Positions 7,489 through 12,983 of a stretch of DNA of 12,983 nt are shown one piece after another. The position numbers were made by a program, and so were the translations under genes. The notes beneath the pieces are model-generated. The model made no database searches, had not been told where the DNA came from, and saw only the letters and a program-made list of their open reading frames with translations. Each line of letters begins with the position of its first letter. Positions within the stretch are counted from its first letter, which is position 1. The stretch is from Gammaproteobacteria bacterium (GTDB lineage: Bacteria; Pseudomonadota; Gammaproteobacteria; Diplorickettsiales; Diplorickettsiaceae). The stretch is from assembly GCA_013288455.1 (NCBI GenBank), contig JABDBU010000018.1, forward strand, positions 1-12,983, written 5' to 3'.

Positions 7489-7494
7489 CTCCTT
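7489..7494 (-). promoter_or_regulatory. Ribosome binding site of comM
   Basis: On the minus strand this reads AAGGAG, 5 nt before the comM ATG, and fixes the start. Confidence 0.8.
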
Positions 7495-7544
7495 CTAATT
7501 ACTTTATTCAGATTATTTTCGTAGCGTATCAATAGTGCAAGAGA

Positions 7545-7817
7545 CTACAATCCTTTTTTTTTCACTGTTTTTTTGTGTATAGACTTTTCCAATTGAGCGA
7601 TTTGCTTCTCTAAAACACTTATCTTGGCGCGAGTTTTTGTTAAAACTCCCTGTTGTACATTAAATTCCTCCCGCGTTACTAAATCAAGCTTCGAAAACAT
7701 GCTCTGCAAAACAGCGCGAAAATTCTTTTCTAGGTCATGCTTAAATTTCTGTAAGTCAGGTGGAACACTATCACCGAGTCGTCTAACGATATCTTCGATA
7801 AAACTTATATCAAACAT
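7545..7817 (-). CDS. ubiK: UbiK (YqiC/BMFP family) ubiquinone biosynthesis accessory factor
   Basis: The 90-aa protein has the family signature: DLEKNFRAVLQSMFSKLDLV (28-47), TREEFNVQQ (48-56), then a heptad-rich coiled coil (LTKTRAKISVLEKQIAQLEK) and a lysine-rich tail. UbiK is a trimeric membrane-interacting helper that joins UbiJ and the soluble Ubi complex for aerobic ubiquinone synthesis. The last codons contain a run of nine A (plus 7554-7562), a slippage-prone site that would alter only the last few residues. AGAGGC precedes the ATG at a suitable distance. It lies between the kinase-fusion gene (36 bp upstream) and comM. Confidence 0.94.
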   Translation of the reverse strand: MFDISFIEDIVRRLGDSVPPDLQKFKHDLEKNFRAVLQSMFSKLDLVTREEFNVQQGVLTKTRAKISVLEKQIAQLEKSIHKKTVKKKGL

Positions 7818-7853
7818 AATGGTGCCTCTAGAAATTAGGATAGCATCTCGAAA

Positions 7854-9419
7854 TCAGATTTTAGTAGATTCTGAACAAATTCGCTTGAAAACATCTTCCA
7901 GAGAAATTTGTTTAGCATCTATAACGAGTGTATAGCTTTTTTCCGCGTTTGTTAGTGGTTCCCTATATTTTTTTTGGTTGCTCAGAATGGTTAAATCAGC
8001 TTCAGAAATGCTAACTGCATGATGTAGACGATTTTTAATGCGTTGCTCTATTTCATGGCTATTTTCTTGACAGTCCAACAGATAGAAGGGTGCTTGCAGT
8101 TGAACCGAGAGTTCATGAAATGCAGTTCGCTGTACCTGCTTGAGAAAGGTAGCGTCGACAACCACTGTTAAATTTGCTTTAAGGACAACCTCTGCTAGCT
8201 TAGCAAGTGTCCTATAGGTTTCTTCAGTTGCTGTAGTGGTATAGATGCCGCTATGTAAGCTGGAGTGAGAACTTGCATACAGTGGTATGTGGAATAATTG
8301 CTTGCGTATGATATCAGAGCTGATATGTATGGCATTACAATGTCTAGCGATGCGTTGTGCAACCGTTGTTTTTCCAGAGCCAGCAAGCCCGTGCATGATA
8401 ATTAGACTTGGTCTGGGTGCTTTGGTGTAAGATTCTGCAAGTGCAATGAAGCCACGGTAATCGTTCTGTACTTCCTTTCTTTCTTTGTCGCTCAGTTCTT
8501 GTTTTAGGCGAAATAGTGAAATTTTTGCCCTTGTTATGGCACGATAAGTGAGATAATAAGGTAGTAGAGCAAGTCCTTGATAGTCTCCTGTGTGATGCAA
8601 GTAGGTGTTAAGTAGTACATTAGCCAAACCAATTTGTTTTTTTTCTGTTAAGTCCATCATTAAAAAAGCAAGATCTGCGATAACATCCGTCCACCTGAGA
8701 TCTTCATTAAATTCTAAACGATCGAAAAGCACGGGTTTATCCTTATAAAGAAAGATGTTTGCTAGGTGCAAATCACCATGGCAGTTGCGTATAAAGCCCT
8801 GTTTTTTTCGTTCAACAAATAAATCGTAATTTTTTTCATATTGCTGATCAGACCAGTTTTTTAGGCATTTTAAACGATTAATATCGGCGACCTTAGATAA
8901 AAAAGAAACTATTTGTTCAAAATTTTGTTTAGTCGGTGCATGGACTTCTGTGGCTAATCCAAAACGTGATTCTTCCGATGCTATAACTGTATTTTTATGA
9001 AATTCTGCAAGTAATGCACCAAGTTTTTCAATAATAGTTTCTGTTAGGTAACCTTGCTTCAACAGCACGTTCAGTAAATTCTTCTGTGGAAATTCTTTCA
9101 TTTTGATGGCCCATTCCAAAACAGGTCCCGTGCCATTAATTTGTGGGTGTTCGCTGTCTCCGGTAATGGGTAAAACAGAAAGGTAAATTTCTGGTGCAAG
9201 TTGCTGACCTAAGCGCAGCTCCTCTTCGCAATAATATCTACGCTTTTCTAATGTAGAGAAATCTAGGAACTCAAAATTAACGGATTTTTTTATTTTATAA
9301 GCATAGTCCCCTGTTAAAATGACCCATGAAATATGAGTTTCGATTAATTTTAGGTGGGATACAGCGTGACCATATATCTTGCTAGAAAGCAAATTTTCAA
9401 TTAAAGGGTGAGTAGACAT
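7854..9419 (-). CDS. Fusion of aminoglycoside-phosphotransferase-like kinase and P-loop (AAA/zeta-like) kinase domains
   Basis: This 521-aa protein joins two kinase-type domains. Residues about 1-310 form an APH-like fold: a lysine-bearing strand near YKIKKSV (41-47), the catalytic loop HGDLHLAN (214-221) and the metal-binding LFDRLEFNE (231-239). Residues about 335-520 form a P-loop domain: Walker A GLAGSGKT (344-351), SSDIIRKQL (367-375) and VVDATFL (420-426). This architecture is common in Proteobacteria and is usually annotated as a bifunctional aminoglycoside phosphotransferase/ATP-binding protein. The substrate is not established, and antibiotic resistance should not be assumed. It is the first gene of the minus-strand run, with ubiK 36 bp downstream, and is divergent from cfa. 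Confidence 0.9.
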   Translation of the reverse strand: MSTHPLIENLLSSKIYGHAVSHLKLIETHISWVILTGDYAYKIKKSVNFEFLDFSTLEKRRYYCEEELRLGQQLAPEIYLSVLPITGDSEHPQINGTGPVLEWAIKMKEFPQKNLLNVLLKQGYLTETIIEKLGALLAEFHKNTVIASEESRFGLATEVHAPTKQNFEQIVSFLSKVADINRLKCLKNWSDQQYEKNYDLFVERKKQGFIRNCHGDLHLANIFLYKDKPVLFDRLEFNEDLRWTDVIADLAFLMMDLTEKKQIGLANVLLNTYLHHTGDYQGLALLPYYLTYRAITRAKISLFRLKQELSDKERKEVQNDYRGFIALAESYTKAPRPSLIIMHGLAGSGKTTVAQRIARHCNAIHISSDIIRKQLFHIPLYASSHSSLHSGIYTTTATEETYRTLAKLAEVVLKANLTVVVDATFLKQVQRTAFHELSVQLQAPFYLLDCQENSHEIEQRIKNRLHHAVSISEADLTILSNQKKYREPLTNAEKSYTLVIDAKQISLEDVFKRICSESTKI

Positions 9420-9538
9420 GGTTTAATGCTATGGTTTACTATCCGGAATCTTAAATTATTGAACAACTATAACGTAACTTGTTATTTGTTGTAAGGGTAT
9501 TAGACCTTCTCTATAGGAAACTTGCATAGGTAGCTTTA
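9420..9538. promoter_or_regulatory. Divergent kinase-fusion/cfa intergenic region with imperfect inverted repeat
   Basis: An inverted repeat spans 9464-9491: arms CAAC-t-ATAAC and GTTAT-tt-GTTG around a 7-nt centre. A weak cfa promoter candidate is TTGTAA (9489-9494), 17 bp, TATAGG (9512-9517), each 4/6 to consensus; its -35 touches the repeat. TAGG at 9527-9530 is the likely cfa ribosome binding site. No clear promoter for the minus-strand kinase gene was seen. Confidence 0.4.
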
Positions 9539-10681
9539 ATGAGTGTACGGGACGCTAAAAAGCGGATTCAAGAGTTATTGCTAGTCGCTAAAATAGAGCT
9601 CAATGGTGACGGCGACGCAGATATTCAGGTGCATGATGAAAGGTTTTATACGCGGGTTTTCAGGGATCCTATCTTAGGGTTAGGTGAAGCTTATGTTGAA
9701 AAATGGTGGGACTGTCGATGTCTTGATCAATTTTTTTATCGTCTTTTGAAAGCAAATTTATCTGAAAAAATCAAAAAAGATTGGCACTTTTTGTATTATA
9801 TTTTGAAAACAAAGTTTCTGGATTTTTTTTTAAAAACGTGGAATTTGCAAACTAAGTCTGATGCTTTTGAAGTAGGTAGGAGACACTACGACAAGGGAAA
9901 CATGCTATATCAAGCGATGTTAGATAAAAATTTGACCTATAGCTGTGCCTATTGGAAGGAACATGCCACTTTGGATGAGGCGCAACTAGCCAAATTGGCA
10001 TTGATTTGTAAAAAATTACAGATAAAGCCGGGAATGCGAGTCCTAGACATCGGTTGTGGTTGGGGCAGCTTTTGTCGTTATGTAGCAGAAAACTATGGGG
10101 TGTCTGTTGTAGGATTTACTGTGTCCCAGGAGCAATATCGATACGCTAATAGTTATTGTCAAGGGCTGCCCGTAGAAATTTATTTATCAGACTATCGAGC
10201 TATACAAGGATCATTCGATCGAGTTTGTTCTATCGGTATGTTTGAACATGTGGGTCCAAAAAATTATCATCACTATATGAAATTGGTTCATCGATGCTTG
10301 AAAGAAAATGGATTATTTTTGTTACACACAATTGGTAATAATGTATCGCAACGATATCCAAATCCGTGGATTCACAAGTATATTTTTCCAAACGGGGTTT
10401 TACCTTCTATTCAGCAGATCGGTAAATCCAGCGAATCTTTCTTTGTTATGGAGGATTGGCATAACTTTGGCAGCTATTACGATCAAACCTTAATGACTTG
10501 GTATGCAAACTTTGAAAGGAACTGGAGTTTGTTGCAAAAGTACTACGATCAAGCTTTTTATCGAATGTGGAAATATTACTTATTAGCATGTGCAGGCGCC
10601 TTTAGGGCACGGGACCTCCAACTTTGGCAGGTTGTTTTTTCTAAAGGTGGAGTTGCCAACGGATATGAATCTGTCCGTTAG
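9539..10681 (+). CDS. cfa: Cyclopropane-fatty-acyl-phospholipid synthase
   Basis: Cfa transfers a methylene group from S-adenosylmethionine to cis double bonds of membrane phospholipid acyl chains, usually in stationary phase or acid stress. The 380-aa protein is near the E. coli length (382). The SAM-binding motif is VLDIGCGWG (168-176). The residues that bind the active-site bicarbonate in E. coli (Cys139, Glu239, His266, Ile268, Tyr317) align at Cys136, Glu236, His263, Ile265 and Tyr314. C-terminal blocks such as KYIFPNG (280-286), MEDWHNFG (304-311) and CAGAFRARD (351-359) are nearly the E. coli sequence. Start ATG 9539 has TAGG 8 nt upstream. It precedes rppH in the same direction. Confidence 0.97.
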   Translation: MSVRDAKKRIQELLLVAKIELNGDGDADIQVHDERFYTRVFRDPILGLGEAYVEKWWDCRCLDQFFYRLLKANLSEKIKKDWHFLYYILKTKFLDFFLKTWNLQTKSDAFEVGRRHYDKGNMLYQAMLDKNLTYSCAYWKEHATLDEAQLAKLALICKKLQIKPGMRVLDIGCGWGSFCRYVAENYGVSVVGFTVSQEQYRYANSYCQGLPVEIYLSDYRAIQGSFDRVCSIGMFEHVGPKNYHHYMKLVHRCLKENGLFLLHTIGNNVSQRYPNPWIHKYIFPNGVLPSIQQIGKSSESFFVMEDWHNFGSYYDQTLMTWYANFERNWSLLQKYYDQAFYRMWKYYLLACAGAFRARDLQLWQVVFSKGGVANGYESVR

Positions 10682-10696
10682 TTAGTGTCTAACGGA
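10674..10696 (+). repeat. Hairpin at the cfa stop codon
   Basis: TCCGTTAG (10674-10681) and CTAACGGA (10689-10696) form a perfect 8-bp stem with a 7-nt loop, overlapping the cfa stop. No T-tract follows directly, so it is not a standard intrinsic terminator. It may protect the 3' end of the cfa transcript or weaken read-through into rppH. Confidence 0.55.
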
Positions 10697-10771
10697 GGTT
10701 AGCGTAAAATTACTATGGTTTACCCTTTTTCGTTTTTATGAAACAATGCAAAGTTGTGCGGAGAGGATAGT

Positions 10772-11299
10772 GTGATCGATGTAGAAGGCTTTCGCGTAGG
10801 TGTGGGGATCATTGTTGTTAATAGTAGTGGCCAGGTGCTTTTGGCGCGACGTATAGGCCAGCATGCTTGGCAGTTTCCGCAAGGAGGATTGCAAGCGGAT
10901 GAAACACCTGAGCAAGCGTTGTTCAGAGAGCTATATGAAGAATTGGGGCTTGAAGGCTCTGATGTGGAATTGCTTGGAGGTACTAAAAGTTGGTTGTATT
11001 ACTGGTTGCCGCCCCATTTGCAACGCGCGCATGTTTATCCTTTATGCATTGGGCAAAAACAAAAATGGTTTTTGTTGTGCTTGACGGGAAATGCTGAGAA
11101 AATTCGATTTAACGTTACTTCCTCACCTGAATTTGATCGTTGGCGGTGGGCGCCTTATTGGCACCCTATTAAGCAAGTCATCACTTTTAAGCGGCACGTT
11201 TATCGTCGTGCGTTAGAGGAGCTAGTAGCCTATTTACCTATAGGTACTGTAAAACTAAGGAGGGTGACTAAGCTAGCTTCATATAAATTAAGCAGTTAA
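10772..11299 (+). CDS. rppH: RNA pyrophosphohydrolase (Nudix)
   Basis: RppH removes pyrophosphate from triphosphorylated or diphosphorylated RNA 5' ends, starting RNase E-dependent decay, and also acts on dinucleoside polyphosphates. The GTG start at 10772 is chosen because GAGAGGA (10761-10767) lies 4 nt upstream and the N-terminus then reads MIDVEGFR like the E. coli MIDDDGYR. The longer frame from TTG 10754 adds six unconserved residues. The 175-aa product has the complete Nudix box (38-60; GGLQADE...RELYEELGL) with metal ligands Glu53, Glu56 and Glu57, plus QHAWQFPQGG (30-39), CIGQKQKWFLL and SSPEFDRWRW. It ends 162 bp before the insertion element. Confidence 0.96.
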   Translation: MIDVEGFRVGVGIIVVNSSGQVLLARRIGQHAWQFPQGGLQADETPEQALFRELYEELGLEGSDVELLGGTKSWLYYWLPPHLQRAHVYPLCIGQKQKWFLLCLTGNAEKIRFNVTSSPEFDRWRWAPYWHPIKQVITFKRHVYRRALEELVAYLPIGTVKLRRVTKLASYKLSS

Positions 11300-11461
11300 A
11301 AAACGGAATCCATGAAATTATGGCTCCACCCAGTTTGGCTTTGTATTACCATAACACTCTGTTACAGAATGCGAATGTAGGTATAAAGCTTGAAGATCAT
11401 CCTATTTCCTCATTAGCTGCACATTGGGCGCACTGTAAGTCATCTGTTTTTATAAACTTAA
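11300..11461. other. Gap between rppH and the IS; target region of the insertion
   Basis: Nothing firmly coding. A frame from ATG 11320 (MAPPSLALYYHN...) is open into the IS. Joined across the insertion it would end after about 63 codons at the TGA at 12805-12807. It has no recognised family and no clear ribosome binding site. A second ATG at 11312 gives only 22 codons. A weak interrupted stem (CCAT/ATGG around 11310-11324) lacks a T-tract. This looks like decayed sequence or a plain spacer. Confidence 0.35.
11458..11461. repeat. Target-site duplication, left copy (TTAA)
   Basis: TTAA directly before the left inverted repeat, matched by TTAA at 12754-12757 after the right one. As TTAA is palindromic and could extend the inverted repeats, the exact boundary is ambiguous by up to 4 bp. 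Confidence 0.7.
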
Positions 11462-11514
11462 GGGCACCTCTAAAAATTAAGCATTTTTTAATAAAGTGAA
11501 AAGAAATGACGATA
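11462..11514 (+). repeat. Left terminal inverted repeat of the IS (53 bp)
   Basis: It matches the reverse complement of 12701-12753 at 51 of 53 positions; mismatches are at positions 30 and 39 of the repeat. Near-identity over this length suggests a recent insertion or selection on the ends. Confidence 0.92.
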
Positions 11515-11617
11515 AAAAAGAGGTAAATGATTTATTTGTAAAAGGAAGCGACCGTTTTTTTGATATTTATAAGAAGGTTTGTTTCAAAATACGTCGAAAA
11601 GCGGAGTTTCGCTGAGA

Positions 11618-12647
11618 CTAAGACGCAACTATCCTAGTTAACTGCTCGTAACGACGCAAATTGTACATGAAATTCATGAGCCCAACTTTTACAGTGGCTC
11701 GTGCTAAACCAATGGTACGAATAAACTTTCCTCGCATGGAATTTTGAATAAAACCAAATACATGTTCTACCCGCTGACGAATCTTGGAACGCCGATGATT
11801 TTCTCGTGCAATAGCGGAATGTTCAGGAAAATTCTTAGTGCGGTTGATAATTCGGCTGATGAAACCCTCTTGCTGTAATCGAACTTCTTGTTCTGCAGAA
11901 AAATACGCTCCTTCTCCCCATACCCTCTTATCATTTTCAGACACTGCATGGAGTAATTTTTCTACTTGACTCTTATCCCCTGCTGACGCCGTCGTCACAC
12001 AGTAGGCGCGAATAATTTTATTTTTTGCATCGATATTGATGTGGTTCTTATATCCATAAGACGTTTTTCCTCCCTTCACAGCCCAACGGGCTTCTACGTC
12101 CTTTTGACGCCATTGCGACGGGTTCCTCGTAAAGGATTCGGGGATTTTTCCTTGTTTAATTTGGGCATTCTCCTCTCGACTATTGCGTTGCTTTGGCACC
12201 TCAATCAGGCTGGCATCCACAATATGGCCCAATTCAGCTAATATGCCTTGTTCAGCTAAGTACTTATCAAAGCGTTTAAATAAGCACGCAAGTGTTTTCG
12301 TTTCCGAAAGCTGTTCGCGAAATAACCAGATCGTTTTTTCATCCGGTACCGTGTCTCCTAATTCTAATTTCAAAAATCTGGAAAAACTTAAACAGTCTTT
12401 GATTTGATATTCAGTTTGCGCATCGGATAATTTGTACAGGGTCTGCAGTAATAAGATTTTGAACATCATTAATCGATTCAATGGTTTCCGTCCCACCTCA
12501 CTCTTTATTAGTTTTTTTAAACGCACGATTCAGGAGTGGTTCAAAAATACTCCAGTCCATTCTCGCATTTAACTTCTCCAAGGGATCCCCTTGTTTCGAT
12601 AATTGCTCATAGCGATTGGCTACATCAAAAAAATTTAACTGTTTCAT
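11618..12647 (-). pseudogene. IS5-family transposase, frameshifted
   Basis: The first part starts at ATG 12645-12647 (AAAGGA upstream) and encodes MKQLNFFDVANRYEQL..., 49 aa, stopping at TGA 12498-12500. The rest (GTG 12526 to 11618, 302 aa) is in another frame. Removing one A from the seven-A run (plus 12512-12518) joins them into about 342 aa and restores FKKLIKSEVGRKP, the normal IS5 start of the DUF772 domain. In the 302-aa part the DDE positions are Asp104 (HIVDAS), Glu205 (WGEGAY, where Asp is expected) and Glu254 (RQRVEH). So the gene has a frameshift and a substituted catalytic residue. Transcriptional slippage on the A-run could still make some full-length protein, but the Glu205 change argues against activity. 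Confidence 0.88.
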
Positions 12648-12700
12648 TTGTTTTTTATCCTTTGTACGTTTTCACCTTTATTCTAATACTTAATCAATTA

Positions 12701-12753
12701 TATCGTCATTTCTTCTCACTTTACTAAAAAATGCTTAATTTTTAGAGGTGCCC
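12701..12753 (-). repeat. Right terminal inverted repeat of the IS (53 bp)
   Basis: Reverse complement partner of 11462-11514, with two mismatches. It lies just upstream of the transposase and may include its promoter. Confidence 0.92.
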
Positions 12754-12757
12754 TTAA
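12754..12757. repeat. Target-site duplication, right copy (TTAA)
   Basis: Second copy of the TTAA that precedes the element at 11458-11461. Confidence 0.7.
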
Positions 12758-12817
12758 TATTGCCTTCAGTTAGTAGCAGTATCCTTATTCTCAGTTCTGT
12801 TAGCTGAAAAGGTTGCC

Positions 12818-12983
12818 GTGCCACGTAATTTTGATGGGCAAGAAAATAATACACATACTAGACCTTTTTGTTCTCACGCAAGAGAAGAAAGAGCTCGTTT
12901 TGAAAGTAAGGGATATTCATCTACTAACGACAGAAAACGAAGTACTGATTCGTCTCACGAACGATTATCTCATGCAGATGATA
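12818..12983 (+). CDS. Unrecognised hydrophilic protein, 3' end outside window
   Basis: A frame is open from 12758 to the window end. The suggested start is GTG 12818, with AAAAGG (12807-12812) 5 nt upstream. The 55 visible codons begin VPRNFDGQENN and are rich in Ser, Arg, Glu, Asp, Asn and His, with no hydrophobic segment. In the same frame just before, 12758-12808 encodes a hydrophobic stretch (LQLVAVSLFSVLLAEK) that looks like a signal-peptide core, so the true start may have lain further upstream. However, the TAA of the target site blocks that frame even with the IS removed. No family is recognised. It may be an intact gene starting at GTG or the remnant of a secreted protein. Confidence 0.4.
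   Translation, partial: MPRNFDGQENNTHTRPFCSHAREERARFESKGYSSTNDRKRSTDSSHERLSHADD

Larger units (their letters stand above)
11462..12753 (-). mobile_element. IS5-family insertion sequence, complete, 1292 bp
   Basis: The element is bounded by 53-bp terminal inverted repeats starting GGGCACCTCTAAAAA and flanked by TTAA direct repeats. The repeats are far longer than the short ends usual in IS5 elements. The single transposase on the minus strand has the IS5 architecture (DUF772-type N-terminus, DDE domain). The 4-bp TTAA target resembles the YTAR-type preference of the IS5 subgroup. It sits between rppH and the open frame at the right edge. The transposase is broken (see that entry), so this copy probably cannot move without help in trans. 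Confidence 0.92.

Noticed and set aside
7203..7935. Plus-strand open frames of 110 and 103 codons at 7203-7535 and 7624-7935
   Set aside because: Both lie antisense to well-supported genes (comM, ubiK, kinase fusion) and have no family features.
10754..10771. TTG start for rppH adding six residues
   Set aside because: GTG 10772 has a strong ribosome binding site and gives the conserved N-terminus.
12536..12727. 63-codon plus-strand frame at the right side of the IS
   Set aside because: Antisense to the first transposase frame and overlaps the inverted repeat.
1..12983. CRISPR array, tRNA, rRNA or phage/defence module
   Set aside because: No regularly spaced direct repeats, no cloverleaf-like or rRNA-like sequence, and no integrase, Cas, restriction or toxin-antitoxin motifs were seen on either strand by eye.

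Overview
The window is chromosomal DNA of an AT-rich gammaproteobacterium. The gene set (UbiK, ComM/YifB, RppH, a Cfa close to the E. coli enzyme, Kdo hydroxylase, zf-CHCC protein) places it in that class. The AT-richness, the stand-alone TraI_2-like protein and the degraded IS copy suggest a host-associated lineage such as Legionellales/Coxiellaceae. That finer placement is inference, not proven by the sequence.

Layout. (1) 71-259, minus: a small CHCC zinc-finger protein, divergent from what follows. (2) 497-4036, plus: a 420-aa TraI_2-like protein with a degenerate HD motif and a tandem 16-residue duplication, then apaH 9 bp downstream, then a single-chain (alpha2-type) glycyl-tRNA synthetase behind its own probable promoter. 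(3) 4062-9419, minus: five genes in one direction, transcribed as APH/P-loop kinase fusion, ubiK, comM, kdoO, birA, with gaps of 32-84 bp. A candidate promoter lies before kdoO. (4) 9539-11299, plus: cfa and rppH, divergent from the kinase gene across a 119-bp spacer that carries an imperfect inverted repeat. (5) 11462-12753: a complete 1292-bp IS5-family insertion with 53-bp terminal inverted repeats and a TTAA target duplication. Its transposase is split by one extra A in an A-run and has Glu where the second catalytic Asp is expected. (6) 12758-12983: right flank with an open frame running off the window.

How the genes relate. Most are housekeeping or envelope functions: translation (GlyRS), biotin attachment (BirA), ubiquinone assembly (UbiK), membrane cyclopropanation (Cfa), lipopolysaccharide inner-core hydroxylation (KdoO) and DNA uptake/recombination (ComM). 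ApaH and RppH both act on dinucleoside polyphosphates or RNA 5' ends, and GlyRS enzymes can make Ap4A, so apaH beside glyQS is a suggestive pairing.

I do not see a clear new defence or mobile system here. The most unusual items are the degenerate TraI_2-like protein, the alpha2 GlyRS in a gammaproteobacterial context, the BirA that has lost its DNA-binding domain, and the broken IS copy with its intact, very long inverted repeats.
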